A stretch of 64,000 nt of DNA. Source: Vibrio diabolicus. Its GTDB lineage: Bacteria; Pseudomonadota; Gammaproteobacteria; Enterobacterales; Vibrionaceae. Position 1 is the stretch's first letter. Every line of letters starts with the position of its first letter. Below the pieces are notes generated by a model. The model had not been told where the DNA came from and did no database searches. It worked only from the letters and a program-made list of their open reading frames with translations. Below are positions 37,144 to 48,453 of this stretch, in pieces. The translations under genes and the position numbers were made by a program. The stretch covers positions 1-64,000 of the forward strand of contig CCKK01000018.1 in NCBI GenBank assembly GCA_001048675.1. Direction: 5' to 3'.

Positions 37144-37458
37144 TTACTTCAAACTTGCGTAGTAAGCCGCTAGATTAGCGATGTCTTCATCAGACAACAG
37201 TGAAGCTTGAGCTTGCATAACAGCAGCAAGACCACCTGTTCGCTCTTTGTTTTTATAGGCTTTAATTGAACTGATAATGTATTGCTCGTTTTGCCCTTTC
37301 AGGTTTGGGTAACCCGGAATGACAGCAATACCGTCGGCGCCATGACACGCAGCGCATACTCCTGCCTTTGCTTGACCTGCTGTGGCATCTCCCGCAGCTA
37401 GAGCCTGCCCACTGAGCATGGTTAGCGCCACCATTGCGCCCATGATTGTTTTCTTCAT
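37144..37458 (-). CDS. periplasmic class I cytochrome c
   Basis: 104 aa. A signal peptide of 22 residues (ends QALA-AG) is followed by one heme c site CAACH and a likely Met axial ligand in AVMQAQA near residue 82. The size and the [10 protein letters not shown] block resemble small diheme-half cytochromes of the c4/c553-type family. It would carry electrons in the periplasm. The partner oxidase or reductase is not nearby. Confidence 0.88.
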   Translation of the reverse strand: MKKTIMGAMVALTMLSGQALAAGDATAGQAKAGVCAACHGADGIAVIPGYPNLKGQNEQYIISSIKAYKNKERTGGLAAVMQAQASLLSDEDIANLAAYYASLK

Positions 37459-37528
37459 TGCTTCACCTAATCAATTATTATTTAAGGATTTTTATATTTT
37501 ATAATCGACATTGTGGCATGAATTTTCA

Positions 37529-38839
37529 TTACCTGCGCCAAATAAGTTCACAATCTTGACCATTAAACGCCTGATCAACGAACAGATCTGCCACAGCAAC
37601 GACTCGGTCTTGGTACATCAAAATCGGAATTTGACGACGCAGCCAGCTTGGCACATTGTATTCTTGGAACAACTTCTTCAGCTTTCGACTGTGATTACGC
37701 GTGGTTGGATGCGCTGATAAGCCTTCCGGATTGAAGGTCACGCGAAGCAATTCTGGCTGACTCGGAAGCGCAATCGTTGCGTTGCTAGAACTCGTCGTTA
37801 AGGTCAGCTCCCCTAGCCGCTCTGGAAGCGATAAAACGGTATCGACTTGAATCGTACTTTGCCACTCAGTGACGTCAGCTATTTCCGTTACCCAATAGAG
37901 ACGATTTCGAAAACGGCGCACTTCACCTTGTTTAAGTTGTAGTTTGGGGTTGGCATCTTGCTGAGCTAATGCGACTTCATTCCAGATAAGATTGAGTTGT
38001 ACCTGAGTCGGCATACTAGTATTAAGCTTAGCCAGCCACATACGAATCAAGCGCGCACGCGCTAATTCACTGTGCTTAGCCAGTTCTTTAATACTCAAAC
38101 TTAGATCCGTTTGTAAAGCGTGTTCAAACACCGCGCTCAATAGTTCATCCAATAGCGCTTCTTGTTGAGCACATAAGCTTGCACTGCGCTGAACCGCTTG
38201 ATGGATACTCGGCCAGCGACCAGACAATTCAGGAATAACACAATGACGAAGAAAGTTACGATCATAACGGGTATCTTGGTTGCTTTCGTCTTCCACCCAC
38301 TCCAAGCCTAATTTAGTAGCCGCGTCTTCGATGGTCTTCCGCTTGATAGTAAGCAATGGTCGAACTAGGGATCCGCCAGAAAACGGCATACTCTCCGCCA
38401 TCGAAGATAACCCTTTAGGCCCGCTGCCGCGCTTAAGCGCAAGGAGAAAAGTCTCTAGTTGATCATCAGCATGTTGGCCGGTCAACAGTATATCGCCTTC
38501 TTGAATGTACTTAGTTAAGGCTTGATAGCGAGCTTCACGAGCAAGAAGTTCAATACTTTCACCATTGCTGATGTCTAAGCTCACTCGCTCAATCGAGCAT
38601 GATATGCCCACTTGTTTTGCCCAAAGTAAGCATTTATCGGCCCAATCATCGGCATTAGAGCTCAAACCATGGTGCACATACACAGCGTGACACTCTATCG
38701 AATGCGCTTGTTGATAGCGACTGAGTAATTCGAGTAAAAGACGTGAATCCACTCCTCCACTAAACGCCAAGACAACCTTAGTGCCTGATTGATAGTAGCG
38801 GCCGAGAACTTGAGCAAAATGCGGGTAAAGCGATTCCAT
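37529..38839 (-). CDS. tilS: tRNA(Ile)-lysidine synthase
   Basis: Modifies C34 of tRNA-Ile(CAU) to lysidine so that it reads AUA and is charged with Ile. It has 436 aa (E. coli 432). The ATP PP-loop AFSGGVDSRLL is near residue 27, VHHGLS follows, and the C-terminal TilS domains end ELIWRR. I chose the start at 38839 because the longer form from 38878 would begin inside the accA terminator. Confidence 0.95.
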   Translation of the reverse strand: MESLYPHFAQVLGRYYQSGTKVVLAFSGGVDSRLLLELLSRYQQAHSIECHAVYVHHGLSSNADDWADKCLLWAKQVGISCSIERVSLDISNGESIELLAREARYQALTKYIQEGDILLTGQHADDQLETFLLALKRGSGPKGLSSMAESMPFSGGSLVRPLLTIKRKTIEDAATKLGLEWVEDESNQDTRYDRNFLRHCVIPELSGRWPSIHQAVQRSASLCAQQEALLDELLSAVFEHALQTDLSLSIKELAKHSELARARLIRMWLAKLNTSMPTQVQLNLIWNEVALAQQDANPKLQLKQGEVRRFRNRLYWVTEIADVTEWQSTIQVDTVLSLPERLGELTLTTSSSNATIALPSQPELLRVTFNPEGLSAHPTTRNHSRKLKKLFQEYNVPSWLRRQIPILMYQDRVVAVADLFVDQAFNGQDCELIWRR

Positions 38840-38856
38840 AAGCGATCCGATAGGTA

Positions 38857-38888
38857 CAAAAAAGGGCTGGACTCTCATCCAACCCTTT
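38857..38888 (-). terminator. terminator between accA and tilS
   Basis: Eleven-base arms with one G-T pair (AAAGGGCTGGA/TCCAACCCTTT), then six T on the minus strand. It ends the long rpsB-to-accA leftward gene run, or at least weakens read-through to tilS. Confidence 0.8.
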
Positions 38889-38945
38889 CTATTTTAACTG
38901 TTATCACTTGAGATATCAGCTAACGCTTAATAGCAATCACCGAAA

Positions 38946-39905
38946 TTAACAGTAACCGTAGCTCATTAGGCGCTGGTAACGACGTTCACGCAGCGTCTCT
39001 TCATCCAATTGCTCTAGATCTTCTAGTTGACGAAGTAGTGTCGCTTTCATATTCGCTGCCATTTGAACATGATCGCGATGAGCGCCGCCTAGTGGCTCTT
39101 CAATGATTTCGTCGATCAGTTCAAGCTCTTTAAGACGAGGAGCAGTTAGACCCATCGCTTCTGCCGCTTGCGGCGCTTTGTCAGAATCACGCCATAGGAT
39201 TGAAGCACAACCTTCAGGAGAGATTACTGAGTACGTAGAGTACTGAAGCATGTTCACGTAGTCGCCTACACCAATTGCTAGTGCGCCGCCTGAACCACCT
39301 TCACCAACAACATTACAGATTACTGGCACTTTAAGACCAGACATCACTTTTAGGTTTTTCGCGATAGCTTCAGATTGACCACGCTCTTCTGCGCCCACAC
39401 CTGGGTACGCGCCAGCCGTATCGATAAATGTGATGATCGGCATGTTGAAACGCTCTGCCATTTCCATCAAGCGTAGAGCCTTACGGTAGCCTTCTGGTTT
39501 CGGCATACCAAAGTTACGTTTCACCTTTTCTTTGGTTTCACGACCTTTTTGGTGACCAATGATCATCACAGGGCGGCCTTCAAGGCGAGCCATGCCACCC
39601 ACAATCGCTTTGTCGTCTGCAAACGCGCGGTCACCCGCTAATTCATCAAACTCCTCAAAAGCGTGTTGGATGTAATCCAGCGTGTAAGGACGTAGTGGGT
39701 GACGAGCCAGTTGAGCTGTTTCCCATGCGCCTAGGTCGCTGAAGGTTTTTTTCTTCAGCTCTAAGCTTTTCTTCTCAAGCTGTTCGATTTCTTTATCCAG
39801 GTCAATCGCAGAATCACCACCGTGACGAGAGACATCACGTAGTGCTTCAATTTTCGCTTCTAGTTCTGCAATTGGCTTTTCAAATTCAAGAAAGTTTAGG
39901 CTCAT
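38946..39905 (-). CDS. accA: acetyl-CoA carboxylase carboxyltransferase subunit alpha
   Basis: With AccD, forms the carboxyltransferase that makes malonyl-CoA, the first step of fatty-acid synthesis. It has 319 aa, identical in length to E. coli. The family blocks [38 protein letters not shown] and [14 protein letters not shown] are intact. It follows dnaE by 46 bases, as in E. coli. Confidence 0.97.
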   Translation of the reverse strand: MSLNFLEFEKPIAELEAKIEALRDVSRHGGDSAIDLDKEIEQLEKKSLELKKKTFSDLGAWETAQLARHPLRPYTLDYIQHAFEEFDELAGDRAFADDKAIVGGMARLEGRPVMIIGHQKGRETKEKVKRNFGMPKPEGYRKALRLMEMAERFNMPIITFIDTAGAYPGVGAEERGQSEAIAKNLKVMSGLKVPVICNVVGEGGSGGALAIGVGDYVNMLQYSTYSVISPEGCASILWRDSDKAPQAAEAMGLTAPRLKELELIDEIIEEPLGGAHRDHVQMAANMKATLLRQLEDLEQLDEETLRERRYQRLMSYGYC

Positions 39906-39951
39906 CTATGAATCCTTGTTTACTCAGCGTCTAACATATTGCGCTGAATTT

Positions 39952-42900
39952 TTAGTTAAATTCGAGTTCTACCTGGCTTTTGCCAAGTAACTGTTTTAAA
40001 TCGTCGAGTAATGTATCACTTGGCGTTACTCGCCACTCGGTGCCCAATGTTAACCGCGCTCTGGCGTCGGCACGCTGGTAGTATACATTGACGGGTACGG
40101 TTCCGGCTTTGTGCGGTTCTAAAATACGGCTGAACTGCTCAAAAAACTGATCGTTGATCTGAGTTGCATCTATCGATACCGACAAACCACGAGCGTATTT
40201 TTCGCGCGCACTGCCGAGATCCATAACTTCACGCGCCGACATTTTAAGGCCACCGTTGAAGTCATCAAAGCTGACCTGTCCAGAAACGACCAAAATTCTG
40301 TCTTTTTCGAGAAGTTCAGCGTATCGATCCAGCGCATCGGAGAACAACATCACTTCCATACGACCACTTCGGTCATCCAGTGTCATAATACCAATCCGTG
40401 TACCACGCTTGGTCGTCATTACACGAGCGGCAATAACCAGGCCAGCCACCGTGACAGATTGGTCGCGACGCGTAGGTGTTGCGTCTTTTAGTCGACAACT
40501 GGTGTATTTGTTTAGTTCCTTTACGTAGGCGTTAATTGGGTGCCCTGTCAAATATAGACCTAGGGTATCACGCTCGCCCTCTAACCACACTTTTTCTGGC
40601 CAAGGCGGCACCTGCGTATACTTATGCTCTACTTCTTCAGGCGCATCCGTTAGCACACCAAACATATCCGTTTGACCAAACGCCTCAGCTTGGTGATGTT
40701 GACTTGCTGCTTTTACCGCATCATTGAGTGACGCCATCATCGCCGCGCGGTGTGGGCCTAGTCGATCCAACGCGCCCGCGTAAATCAGCTTCTCTATCAC
40801 TCGTTTATTGACGCGTTTTAGATCAACTCGAGCACAGAAATCAAATAGGTCTTTAAAGTGACCACCTTTATTTCTCGCCTCAAGAATCGCATCGATAGGA
40901 CCTTCACCTACCCCTTTTATCGCACCAATACCGTAAACAATTGCGCCATTTTCATCAACATTAAAGCGATATAGGCCAGAGTTGATGTCTGGTGGCAGCA
41001 CGGTGAGCTTCATACGGAAACACTCATCGACCAAGCCAACGACTTTTTCCGTGTTATCCATATCAGCTGTCATTACCGCGGCCATAAATTCGGCAGGATA
41101 ATGGGTTTTCAGCCAAAGAGTCTGATAAGAAACCAATGCATAAGCAGCAGAGTGCGATTTGTTAAAACCATAACCAGCGAACTTCTCTACCAAGTCGAAG
41201 ATTTTCATCGCCAACTCGCCATCGATACCGTTCTTTATCGCACCTTCTTCAAAGATAGCACGTTGTTTTGCCATCTCTTCTGGCTTTTTCTTACCCATTG
41301 CACGGCGGAGCATGTCCGCACCGCCGAGCGTGTAACCCGCTAAGATCTGCGCAATCTGCATTACCTGCTCTTGGTACAGGATGATGCCGTAGGTTGGATC
41401 AAGCGTCTCTTTTAGCGACTCGTGTTGCCACTTTTCATCTGGATAAGAGATCGCTTCTCGACCATGTTTACGGTCGATAAAGTTATCTACCATGCCCGAT
41501 TGCAAAGGACCCGGACGGAAGAGTGCTACCAATGCGATAATGTCTTCGAAACAGTCTGGCTGAAGTCGTTTGATCAGCTCTTTCATGCCCCGAGATTCAA
41601 GCTGGAATACTGCTGTCGTTTCAGAGTTTTGCAACAAACGGAAAGAGGCAGGATCTTCTAACGGTATGGATTCAATTTGAACCGGCTCCTTACCTTCTCG
41701 CTCTAGACGTGGGTTAATCAGCCCTAACGCCCAGTCAATAATGGTTAAGGTACGTAAACCCAAGAAGTCAAACTTAACTAGGCCAGCGGTCTCAACATCG
41801 TTTTTATCAAATTGAGTAACCGGGAAGTGACCTTCAGCGTCTGCATAAATTGGCGCAAAATCGGTAATTGTTGTAGGTGAAATTACAACGCCACCAGCGT
41901 GTTTACCAGCGTTTCGCGTACAACCTTCCAAAATATGACACATGTCGATGAGTTCTTTAACTTCCTCATCGGCCTCATACAATTCAGGTAGTGCAGGTTC
42001 AGCTTTAAACGCCTTATCTAGCGTCATGCCTGGATCGGGCGGGATCAGCTTTGAAATGCGATCAACAAAACCAAATGGATGACCCAATACGCGACCAACG
42101 TCACGGATTACCGCTTTTGCCGCCATGGTACCAAACGTGATGATCTGAGACACCGCGTCGCGACCGTACATTTCTGCAACGTGGTCAATAACCTGGTCAC
42201 GTTTATCCATACAGAAATCGACGTCGAAATCGGGCATCGAAACACGTTCTGGGTTCAAGAAACGTTCGAACAGCAAGTCGTATTCTAGTGGATCCAGATC
42301 GGTGATTTTTAGTGCGTAAGCCACCAAAGAACCTGCACCGGAACCACGTCCAGGACCTACAGGAATTCCATTATCTTTTGACCACTGGATGAACTCCATT
42401 ACGATCAAGAAGTAACCAGGGAATCCCATTTGGTTGATAACATCTAGCTCTATCTGAAGACGTTCATCATATTCAGGGCGACGACGTTTCCTCTCTTCCT
42501 CATCTGGAAATAGGAACTCTAAACGCTCTTCCAAGCCCTCTCGGGATTTCATGACTAAGAACTCAGTCTCTTTCATCCCTTCAGTTGGGAAGGCTGGTAG
42601 GAAGTACTCCCCTAAGCGCACAGTCACGTTACAACGCTTCGCTATCTCGACACTGTTTTCTAACGCTTCAGGAATATCAGCAAACAGCTCGCACATTTCT
42701 TCTTCTGTACGAAGATATTGCTGCGGACTGTAGTTTTTTGGCCTACGCGGATCTTCTAATGTGTAACCATCGTGAATCGCTACGCGTATTTCATGAGCAT
42801 CAAATAGGTCTGGACTCAGGAATACAACTTCATTGGTCGCCACTACTGGCAAGTCTTGCTGCTCTGCCAATTCAACTGCAAAGTGAAGATAAGTCTCTTC

Positions 42901-43431
42901 ATCTGGACGACCGGTACGAAGTAACTCAAGATAAAAGCGATCTGGAAAATGCTGTTTATAAAAATCAACACACCCTTGCACTATTTGACGGTTGCCTTTC
43001 AAAAGGCCGCGACCAATTTCCCCGCTTTTACCGCCGGATAATACAATCAGGCCTTCAGACATTTCAGCCAACCAGGCTTTATCAATCACCGGGTGGTGTT
43101 GAACATGTCCACGTAAGTACGCTTTTGATATCAATAACGTCAGGTTCTTATAACCTACATTATCCGCCGCAAGCAAAGTCACTTGTGTCAGCTCTTCACC
43201 AAACTCGTCCGACTGCATTTTAAAGTCAGCACCAATGATCGGTTTAACACCACTGCCATGCGCCGTACCGTAAAACTTCACCAAACCACATAGGTTGGTA
43301 AAGTCGGTCAACGCCATTGCGGGCATACCGAGCTCAGCAACTTTCTTTACGATTGGCGGAACTTTGTTGAGGCCATCCACCATCGAGAAGTCACTATGAA
43401 CACGCAGGTGGATGAATTTGGGATCTGACAT
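39952..43431 (-). CDS. dnaE: DNA polymerase III alpha subunit
   Basis: Replicative DNA polymerase catalytic subunit. It has 1159 aa (E. coli 1160). Domains in order: N-terminal PHP ([16 protein letters not shown]), C-family palm with the catalytic Asp residues in [16 protein letters not shown] and [16 protein letters not shown] near 360-405, fingers, helix-hairpin-helix, OB fold ([18 protein letters not shown] near 980) and C-terminal tau/clamp-binding tail. The PHP metal residues are partly degenerate, as in other DnaE proteins that rely on DnaQ for proofreading. Confidence 0.98.
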   Translation of the reverse strand: MSDPKFIHLRVHSDFSMVDGLNKVPPIVKKVAELGMPAMALTDFTNLCGLVKFYGTAHGSGVKPIIGADFKMQSDEFGEELTQVTLLAADNVGYKNLTLLISKAYLRGHVQHHPVIDKAWLAEMSEGLIVLSGGKSGEIGRGLLKGNRQIVQGCVDFYKQHFPDRFYLELLRTGRPDEETYLHFAVELAEQQDLPVVATNEVVFLSPDLFDAHEIRVAIHDGYTLEDPRRPKNYSPQQYLRTEEEMCELFADIPEALENSVEIAKRCNVTVRLGEYFLPAFPTEGMKETEFLVMKSREGLEERLEFLFPDEEERKRRRPEYDERLQIELDVINQMGFPGYFLIVMEFIQWSKDNGIPVGPGRGSGAGSLVAYALKITDLDPLEYDLLFERFLNPERVSMPDFDVDFCMDKRDQVIDHVAEMYGRDAVSQIITFGTMAAKAVIRDVGRVLGHPFGFVDRISKLIPPDPGMTLDKAFKAEPALPELYEADEEVKELIDMCHILEGCTRNAGKHAGGVVISPTTITDFAPIYADAEGHFPVTQFDKNDVETAGLVKFDFLGLRTLTIIDWALGLINPRLEREGKEPVQIESIPLEDPASFRLLQNSETTAVFQLESRGMKELIKRLQPDCFEDIIALVALFRPGPLQSGMVDNFIDRKHGREAISYPDEKWQHESLKETLDPTYGIILYQEQVMQIAQILAGYTLGGADMLRRAMGKKKPEEMAKQRAIFEEGAIKNGIDGELAMKIFDLVEKFAGYGFNKSHSAAYALVSYQTLWLKTHYPAEFMAAVMTADMDNTEKVVGLVDECFRMKLTVLPPDINSGLYRFNVDENGAIVYGIGAIKGVGEGPIDAILEARNKGGHFKDLFDFCARVDLKRVNKRVIEKLIYAGALDRLGPHRAAMMASLNDAVKAASQHHQAEAFGQTDMFGVLTDAPEEVEHKYTQVPPWPEKVWLEGERDTLGLYLTGHPINAYVKELNKYTSCRLKDATPTRRDQSVTVAGLVIAARVMTTKRGTRIGIMTLDDRSGRMEVMLFSDALDRYAELLEKDRILVVSGQVSFDDFNGGLKMSAREVMDLGSAREKYARGLSVSIDATQINDQFFEQFSRILEPHKAGTVPVNVYYQRADARARLTLGTEWRVTPSDTLLDDLKQLLGKSQVELEFN

Positions 43432-43512
43432 TAACAGGTACCGTGTAACTCTATTTTGTTGGGGATTCTAACCTAAAGAGGTTGGGTTTATAACACCAAT
43501 TAGATCGTTTGA

Positions 43513-44149
43513 TTATTCTATGCCTAACGCTTTTTTTACTGGCTTGAAACTCTTGCGGTGTTCACTGATCACTCCGTGTTGCTCAATCGCTTCAAAGTGC
43601 GCTTTAGTTGGGTAACCTTTGTGCTTCGCGAAGCCAAATTGTGGATGAAGTTTATCCAACTCTTCCATCTCTTGGTCACGCACGACTTTAGCAATAATTG
43701 AAGCCGCACTGATTTCGGCAACACGTAGATCGCCTTTTACTACAGCTTGAGCATCCATTGGCAGCTCCGGACAACGGTTACCATCAATCAACACCAAATC
43801 AGGTTGAACCTGTAACCCCGCCACTGCACGCTGCATCGCAACCATAGTCGCCTGCAAAATATTCAGTTGATCGATTTCTTCAGGAGAACAACGCCCGACC
43901 GCCCACGCCAATGCTTTTTCTTTTGATTTCAGGAAGCAGCGCCATGCGTTTCTTTTCGGTCAATTTTTTCGAATCGTTCAACCCTTCAATAGGATTGTTA
44001 GGATCAAGGATAACCGCAGCGGTGACGACGTCTCCCACCAAAGGGCCACGTCCGACCTCGTCGACTCCGGCCACAAGCTGGTAACCTTGCGGATATTCAA
44101 ACGGAGGGAGTTCAACTTTGGTTTTGGTCGCTTTTGGTTTAACAGCCAT
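43513..44149 (-). pseudogene. rnhB: ribonuclease HII, broken by a one-base insertion
   Basis: RNase HII removes single ribonucleotides and RNA primers from DNA. The N-terminal 80 residues are normal ([20 protein letters not shown] with the catalytic Asp-Glu). After LLPEIK the frame shifts and stops at 43880. The C-terminal part ([41 protein letters not shown]) continues in the next frame to 43513. Removing one base of the T run at 43921-43924 restores [14 protein letters not shown], the family sequence, and a protein of about 211 aa. Its place between lpxB and dnaE is the usual one. Either a real loss or a homopolymer sequencing error. Confidence 0.92.
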
Positions 44150-44158
44150 GATAAATCT

Positions 44159-45298
44159 CTATTTTTCAATCAGTTTTAGAACCGCGTTTGCGGCTTGTTG
44201 GTCCGCATCTTTACGAATCCAATGATGCATTTCCGTAAACTTATCTAACATCAGTTTATTGTCGCTTTCCAATAAGCGAGAAACCTCAGTAAACAAATTG
44301 TCTGGTGTGCACTCATCTTGTAGATATTCTTTGACGAGCTCATCATCCGCTAAGATATTCGGCAATGACACATACTTCGTTTTCAATAGACGTTTAGCTA
44401 AGAAAGCAGTAAATGCATTCACACGATAACCCACCACCATTGGACGCTTGAGAAGCATACACTCCAACGCTACGGTACCAGAGGCCAGCATCACGGCATC
44501 GGACGCGGTGATGACGTTGCGTGCGGTGTCATCAACTAACTTGAAGTCCAACTCTGGTGCGAGTTCTTTCCAGGCTTGTTCAAACTGCTCACGGCGTTTT
44601 TGATTAACAAGCGCGACAACAAACCCCAGTTCTGGAAATTTTTTATGGAGTAACTTGCAGGTTTCAATAAATGGCTCAGAGAGCATTTTTAACTCGCTAC
44701 CACGACTGCCTGGCAGGACAGCAAGCCACTTTTTATCTTGTTCTAAACCAAGCAACTCACGTGCAGGCACTTGTTCTGATTCAAGTGGGATGGAATCAGC
44801 CAAGGTATGACCAATGAACTCGCAAGGCACATTAAATTTGTCGTAGAACGCTTTTTCAAACGGAAGAAATGCTAACACCAAGTTCGTTGCCGCTTCTATT
44901 TTAAAGATGCGCTTCTGACGCCAAGCCCAAACAGACGGACTCACGTAATGAACGGTTTTAATGCCCGCTTGCTTGAGGTCAAGTTCTAGACGTAAGTTGA
45001 AGTCAGGAGCATCGATCCCGATGAAAACATCAGGCGGATTCTGAGTAAAATACTGAACGAGCTCAGCTTTCACTTTAAGAAGTCTCGGTAAGCGGCCTAA
45101 AACCTCGACTAACCCCATCACCGCAAGCTCTTCCATATCAAACAGAGACTCGCAACCTTGGGCTATCATTTTCGGACCGCCAATGCCTACGAACTCTGCG
45201 TCTGGATATTGCTGCTTTACTGCTTTGATAAAGCCTTCACCTAGCGTATCGCCAGACAATTCTCCGGCAATGATGCCAATACGTAATGGTCTTTCCAT
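44159..45298 (-). CDS. lpxB: lipid-A-disaccharide synthase
   Basis: Glycosyltransferase of family GT19 that joins UDP-diacylglucosamine and lipid X in lipid A synthesis, at the inner face of the inner membrane. It has 379 aa (E. coli 382). The N-terminal [12 protein letters not shown] block and the C-terminal [21 protein letters not shown] donor-binding block are clear. It follows lpxA, but a terminator-like hairpin lies between them. Confidence 0.97.
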   Translation of the reverse strand: MERPLRIGIIAGELSGDTLGEGFIKAVKQQYPDAEFVGIGGPKMIAQGCESLFDMEELAVMGLVEVLGRLPRLLKVKAELVQYFTQNPPDVFIGIDAPDFNLRLELDLKQAGIKTVHYVSPSVWAWRQKRIFKIEAATNLVLAFLPFEKAFYDKFNVPCEFIGHTLADSIPLESEQVPARELLGLEQDKKWLAVLPGSRGSELKMLSEPFIETCKLLHKKFPELGFVVALVNQKRREQFEQAWKELAPELDFKLVDDTARNVITASDAVMLASGTVALECMLLKRPMVVGYRVNAFTAFLAKRLLKTKYVSLPNILADDELVKEYLQDECTPDNLFTEVSRLLESDNKLMLDKFTEMHHWIRKDADQQAANAVLKLIEK

Positions 45299-45358
45299 AT
45301 CTACTTCGCTATTTTTCCTGTGCGCTATGGATAACGGTTTGCCTTATCCATAAAACAC

Positions 45359-45396
45359 AAAAAGATCGTAACCTCAAATTCGGTCACGATCTTTTT
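45359..45396 (-). terminator. terminator-like hairpin between lpxA and lpxB
   Basis: Fifteen-base imperfect arms (core AAAGATCGT/ACGATCTTT, extended by ACC/GGT) around an eight-base loop, then five T on the minus strand. It sits inside an operon that is normally read through, so it probably reduces lpxB-rnhB-dnaE transcription from upstream. Confidence 0.75.
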
Positions 45397-45417
45397 ATTT
45401 ATTGCTTCATTCGCCAA

Positions 45418-46206
45418 TTAACGAATAATGCCACGTTCCGTCGTTTCCAGAATATCTGAGAAACGCTTCACAGCCGGCCACTCTTGAGCCATTTCAGCCA
45501 GAATAGGCTTCACTTCTTCTAGCGTCTTACCTGAACGATAGATTTCTTTATACGCTTTTTGCAGCGCACGAATCTCTGGTTTCTCAAAGCCGTTACGCTT
45601 CAAGCCAACAAGGTTCAAGCCGAAAGGAGTCGCGTGGTTGCCTTGCGCGAGTACGTAAGCAGGGACATCTTGCACCACTGCTGAGCAGCCGCCAATGTAC
45701 GCGTAAGCGCCCACTGTACAAAACGGGTGAATCGCAGACAGTGCCATCACACCAGCATAATCATCAACAGTAACGTGACCACCAAGAATCGAGTTATTAC
45801 CGATATGAGTGTGGTTACCAATAACAACATCATGCGCAACGTGTGCATTCACACACAATAAGTTATCATCACCAATGATCGTGGTTGCTTTGTCCTGCAC
45901 TGTGCCGCGGTGAACTTGGACCGCTTCACGAATGACGTTACGATCACCGATAACCACAGTTGTGTCTTCACCACCGTATTTTTTGTCTTGGTTTTCTTCG
46001 CCAATGACAGCATGCGGGAAAATACGGTTATCTTTACCAATAGTCGTGTGACCTTTGATCACAACGTGAGACATCACTTCTGTGCCTTCACCAATTTCAA
46101 CCGTAGAGGTGATGTACGTAAAAGGACCTACTGTTACGTTAGCACCAATTTTGGCGCCCTCTTCTACCACCGCTGCCGGGTGGATTTTAGCGGTTTCATG
46201 AATCAT
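45418..46206 (-). CDS. lpxA: UDP-N-acetylglucosamine acyltransferase
   Basis: First step of lipid A synthesis: adds 3-hydroxyacyl from ACP to UDP-GlcNAc. It has 262 aa, identical in length to E. coli. It is a left-handed beta helix of hexapeptide repeats ([23 protein letters not shown]), with the catalytic His in [13 protein letters not shown] near residue 125. I chose ATG 46206 over 46227 to match the family start; it lies one base after the fabZ stop. Confidence 0.97.
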   Translation of the reverse strand: MIHETAKIHPAAVVEEGAKIGANVTVGPFTYITSTVEIGEGTEVMSHVVIKGHTTIGKDNRIFPHAVIGEENQDKKYGGEDTTVVIGDRNVIREAVQVHRGTVQDKATTIIGDDNLLCVNAHVAHDVVIGNHTHIGNNSILGGHVTVDDYAGVMALSAIHPFCTVGAYAYIGGCSAVVQDVPAYVLAQGNHATPFGLNLVGLKRNGFEKPEIRALQKAYKEIYRSGKTLEEVKPILAEMAQEWPAVKRFSDILETTERGIIR

Positions 46207-46207
46207 A

Positions 46208-46660
46208 TTAAAACTCTCGACGAGCACACTTCAGTTCTGCAGAACATACCACTTCGCCGTCAACTTTTGCTACACCGCTAAATGCAGCAATGCCGCGACG
46301 TTCTTTCAGAAATTCTACCTCAATAACCAATTGGTCGCCCGGAACCACTGGTTTACGGAATTTCGCGCCGTCTACGCTTGCAAAGTAGTACAGTTCATTT
46401 TCTGTTGGTGCACCAAATGATTTAAATGCAAGTAAGCCTGTTGCCTGAGCCATTGCTTCTAAAATCAAAACACCTGGGAATACTGGTAGTTGAGGAAAGT
46501 GACCTGTGAACTGAGGTTCGTTAACCGACACGTTTTTAATCGCGTGAAGGTACTTCTCTTCTTGGAAGTCTATCACTCGGTCGATCAATAAGAATGGGTA
46601 GCGATGAGGTAGTAGCTCTTGAATTTCAGAGATGTTCATCGTTTTCTTTTCAGTAGTCAA
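46208..46660 (-). CDS. fabZ: 3-hydroxyacyl-ACP dehydratase FabZ
   Basis: Hot-dog fold dehydratase of fatty-acid elongation; competes with LpxA for 3-hydroxyacyl-ACP. It has 150 aa. The catalytic His is in [13 protein letters not shown] and the catalytic Glu in [11 protein letters not shown]. The start codon is TTG (46658-46660), with GGAAG upstream. E. coli fabZ also uses TTG, so this rare start is likely conserved. Confidence 0.96.
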   Translation of the reverse strand: MTTEKKTMNISEIQELLPHRYPFLLIDRVIDFQEEKYLHAIKNVSVNEPQFTGHFPQLPVFPGVLILEAMAQATGLLAFKSFGAPTENELYYFASVDGAKFRKPVVPGDQLVIEVEFLKERRGIAAFSGVAKVDGEVVCSAELKCARREF

Positions 46661-46803
46661 AGTCGTCTTCCTATATCAATTTTTTGCCGCCAAGATGGCA
46701 AACGTGGCAACAGGTCGTAAAGCCGAATCGCTTTGCAATATACTAGCAAAATACGCACCATCTTGGAGTTAAATCTACTTAGAGCGCGTCATTATAGAAG
46801 AAA

Positions 46804-46826
46804 AAGACCCGCATTTCGCGAGTCTT
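46804..46826 (-). terminator. terminator-like hairpin between lpxD and fabZ
   Basis: Nine-base arms with one G-T pair (AAGACCCGC/GCGAGTCTT), followed on the minus strand by TTTTTCTTC. The unusual 232-base gap between lpxD and fabZ (only tens of bases in E. coli) around it should contain a promoter for fabZ-lpxA. Confidence 0.7.
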
Positions 46827-46892
46827 CGTACAGAATATGGAACTAGAGCCTGTTAGCTTTCACGTTAAATACAGAGCGAAAGATAACTTGTT

Positions 46893-47924
46893 CTAAATTT
46901 CTTCTTTCTGTTCCAGCTGTTTTTCAACCGCTTTCAGGCGCTTATTCATCTCATCAATACGGTGAACTCGAGTTGCAGTTTTACGCCACTCTCTGTTCGT
47001 TTGTAGTGGAATACCTGATGAGTAAAGGCCTTTTTCTTCGATACTGCGCATTACCATGCCCATACCTGTAATCGCCACACCATCTGCGATAGTGATATGG
47101 CCATTAAGAACAGACGCGCCGCCAATCTGGCAGTACTTACCAATTTTTGTACTGCCCGCGACAATAGTACCACCAGGCATCACGGTACCATATCCGATCT
47201 GCACGTTGTGCGCGATTTGAAGTTGGTTATCCAGAATGACATTGTCTTCAATGATAGTATCTTCGAGTGCACCGCGGTCAATCGTAGTACAAGCACCAAT
47301 CTCAACGCGGTTACCGATACGCACTGAACCAAGCTGAGGAATTTTAATCCACTCGCCTTTGTCATTCGCATAACCGAAGCCATCAGAACCAATGACGGTG
47401 CCCGATTGAACAAGACAGTCATCACCCAATGACACTTCATGATAGATAGTGACATTAGCCCAAAGCTTGGTGTTATTCCCTAGCTTGGCGTTCTTACCGA
47501 TAAAACAACCAGCGCCAACGCTTACGTTGTCGCCGAGTTCCACGCCCGTTTCAATCACGGCGTTATCGCCGATTGTAACGTTCTCACCCATCTTAACGTC
47601 AGCGGCAATCACAGCACTTGGTGCAATATCGTCTGCCGGTTTTGGTGTGGTATCCATCGCTTGGACCACACGAGCAAATGCGACATAAGGGTCCGAAACC
47701 ACTAGCGCGTTTCCAACGCATTGCTCTTTATGCTCAGCCTTTACCATAACAACGGTAGCTTGGCACTCAGAAAGGTGTTTTGCGTATTTTGGGTTAGACA
47801 AGAAGGTTACATCACCTTCTTGTGCTTTATCCATTGGGGCAACACGGCTTACAACGAGAGACTCGTCACCAAACAGCTCACCCCCGGTAATTGTCGCCAA
47901 TTCGGCTAATGTTAATGTCTTCAT
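46893..47924 (-). CDS. lpxD: UDP-3-O-acylglucosamine N-acyltransferase
   Basis: Third step of lipid A synthesis. It has 343 aa (E. coli 341). An N-terminal uridine-binding domain is followed by a long hexapeptide beta helix. The catalytic His is in [14 protein letters not shown] near residue 238. A C-terminal helical extension ends in a charged coiled tail. It follows skp by six bases. Confidence 0.97.
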   Translation of the reverse strand: MKTLTLAELATITGGELFGDESLVVSRVAPMDKAQEGDVTFLSNPKYAKHLSECQATVVMVKAEHKEQCVGNALVVSDPYVAFARVVQAMDTTPKPADDIAPSAVIAADVKMGENVTIGDNAVIETGVELGDNVSVGAGCFIGKNAKLGNNTKLWANVTIYHEVSLGDDCLVQSGTVIGSDGFGYANDKGEWIKIPQLGSVRIGNRVEIGACTTIDRGALEDTIIEDNVILDNQLQIAHNVQIGYGTVMPGGTIVAGSTKIGKYCQIGGASVLNGHITIADGVAITGMGMVMRSIEEKGLYSSGIPLQTNREWRKTATRVHRIDEMNKRLKAVEKQLEQKEEI

Positions 47925-47930
47925 AACTTC

Positions 47931-48440
47931 TTATTTTAGAGCTTTAATTACGTCTTCAGAGATATTGTATTCTGGCTTGCCGTACTGCAAAGCAGAGATA
48001 TCAATCACAAGATCGTAACCATTTTTGTCTGCGACTTTCTTAACTGCATCTTGAATCGTTTTGAAAAGCTTCGCTTTTTCTTCAGCTTCACGACGCGCAC
48101 TTGCTTTTTCAAGTGCTTGTGCTTTCACTTTGTACTCGCTGTCTAGCTTCGCGATATCGATACGTAGCTTTTCAACTTCGTCTTGACCCAAAAGCTCGCC
48201 GTCACGTTGTAGCTTCTCAATCTTTGTTTTAGCTTGTGCTTGGATTGACTTCAGTTCATCAGCTTTGCTTTTGAAGTCTTTCTGCATTTTTTGTAGTACA
48301 ACTTCACGTTGAGGAAGAGCTTGGAAAACTTGAGCTGTATTTACATAAGCAATTTTCTGTGCAGCTTCTGCCGCATTTGCAAACATTGAAGAGCTCAGTA
48401 CAAGAAGGCCAATCCCAGCCGCTTTGATCATTTTATTCAA
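47931..48440 (-). CDS. skp: periplasmic chaperone Skp/OmpH
   Basis: Trimeric chaperone that carries unfolded outer-membrane proteins to BAM. It has 169 aa with a signal peptide (about residues 1-24, ending AEA), followed by long charged alpha-helical tentacles (residues 45-120). The start is probably TTG at 48440, because GAGGAA lies 6 bases upstream and the signal peptide begins there. The next ATG (48431) is too far from that site, and upstream ATGs read into bamA. Confidence 0.93.
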   Translation of the reverse strand: MNKMIKAAGIGLLVLSSSMFANAAEAAQKIAYVNTAQVFQALPQREVVLQKMQKDFKSKADELKSIQAQAKTKIEKLQRDGELLGQDEVEKLRIDIAKLDSEYKVKAQALEKASARREAEEKAKLFKTIQDAVKKVADKNGYDLVIDISALQYGKPEYNISEDVIKALK

Positions 48441-48453
48441 AATATTTTCCTCT

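Noticed and set aside
43900..43930. Programmed frameshifting in rnhB
   Set aside because: The A-rich site needs a +1 shift, not the -1 shift favoured by A-runs, and rnhB is a single frame in relatives; an indel or sequencing error is simpler.
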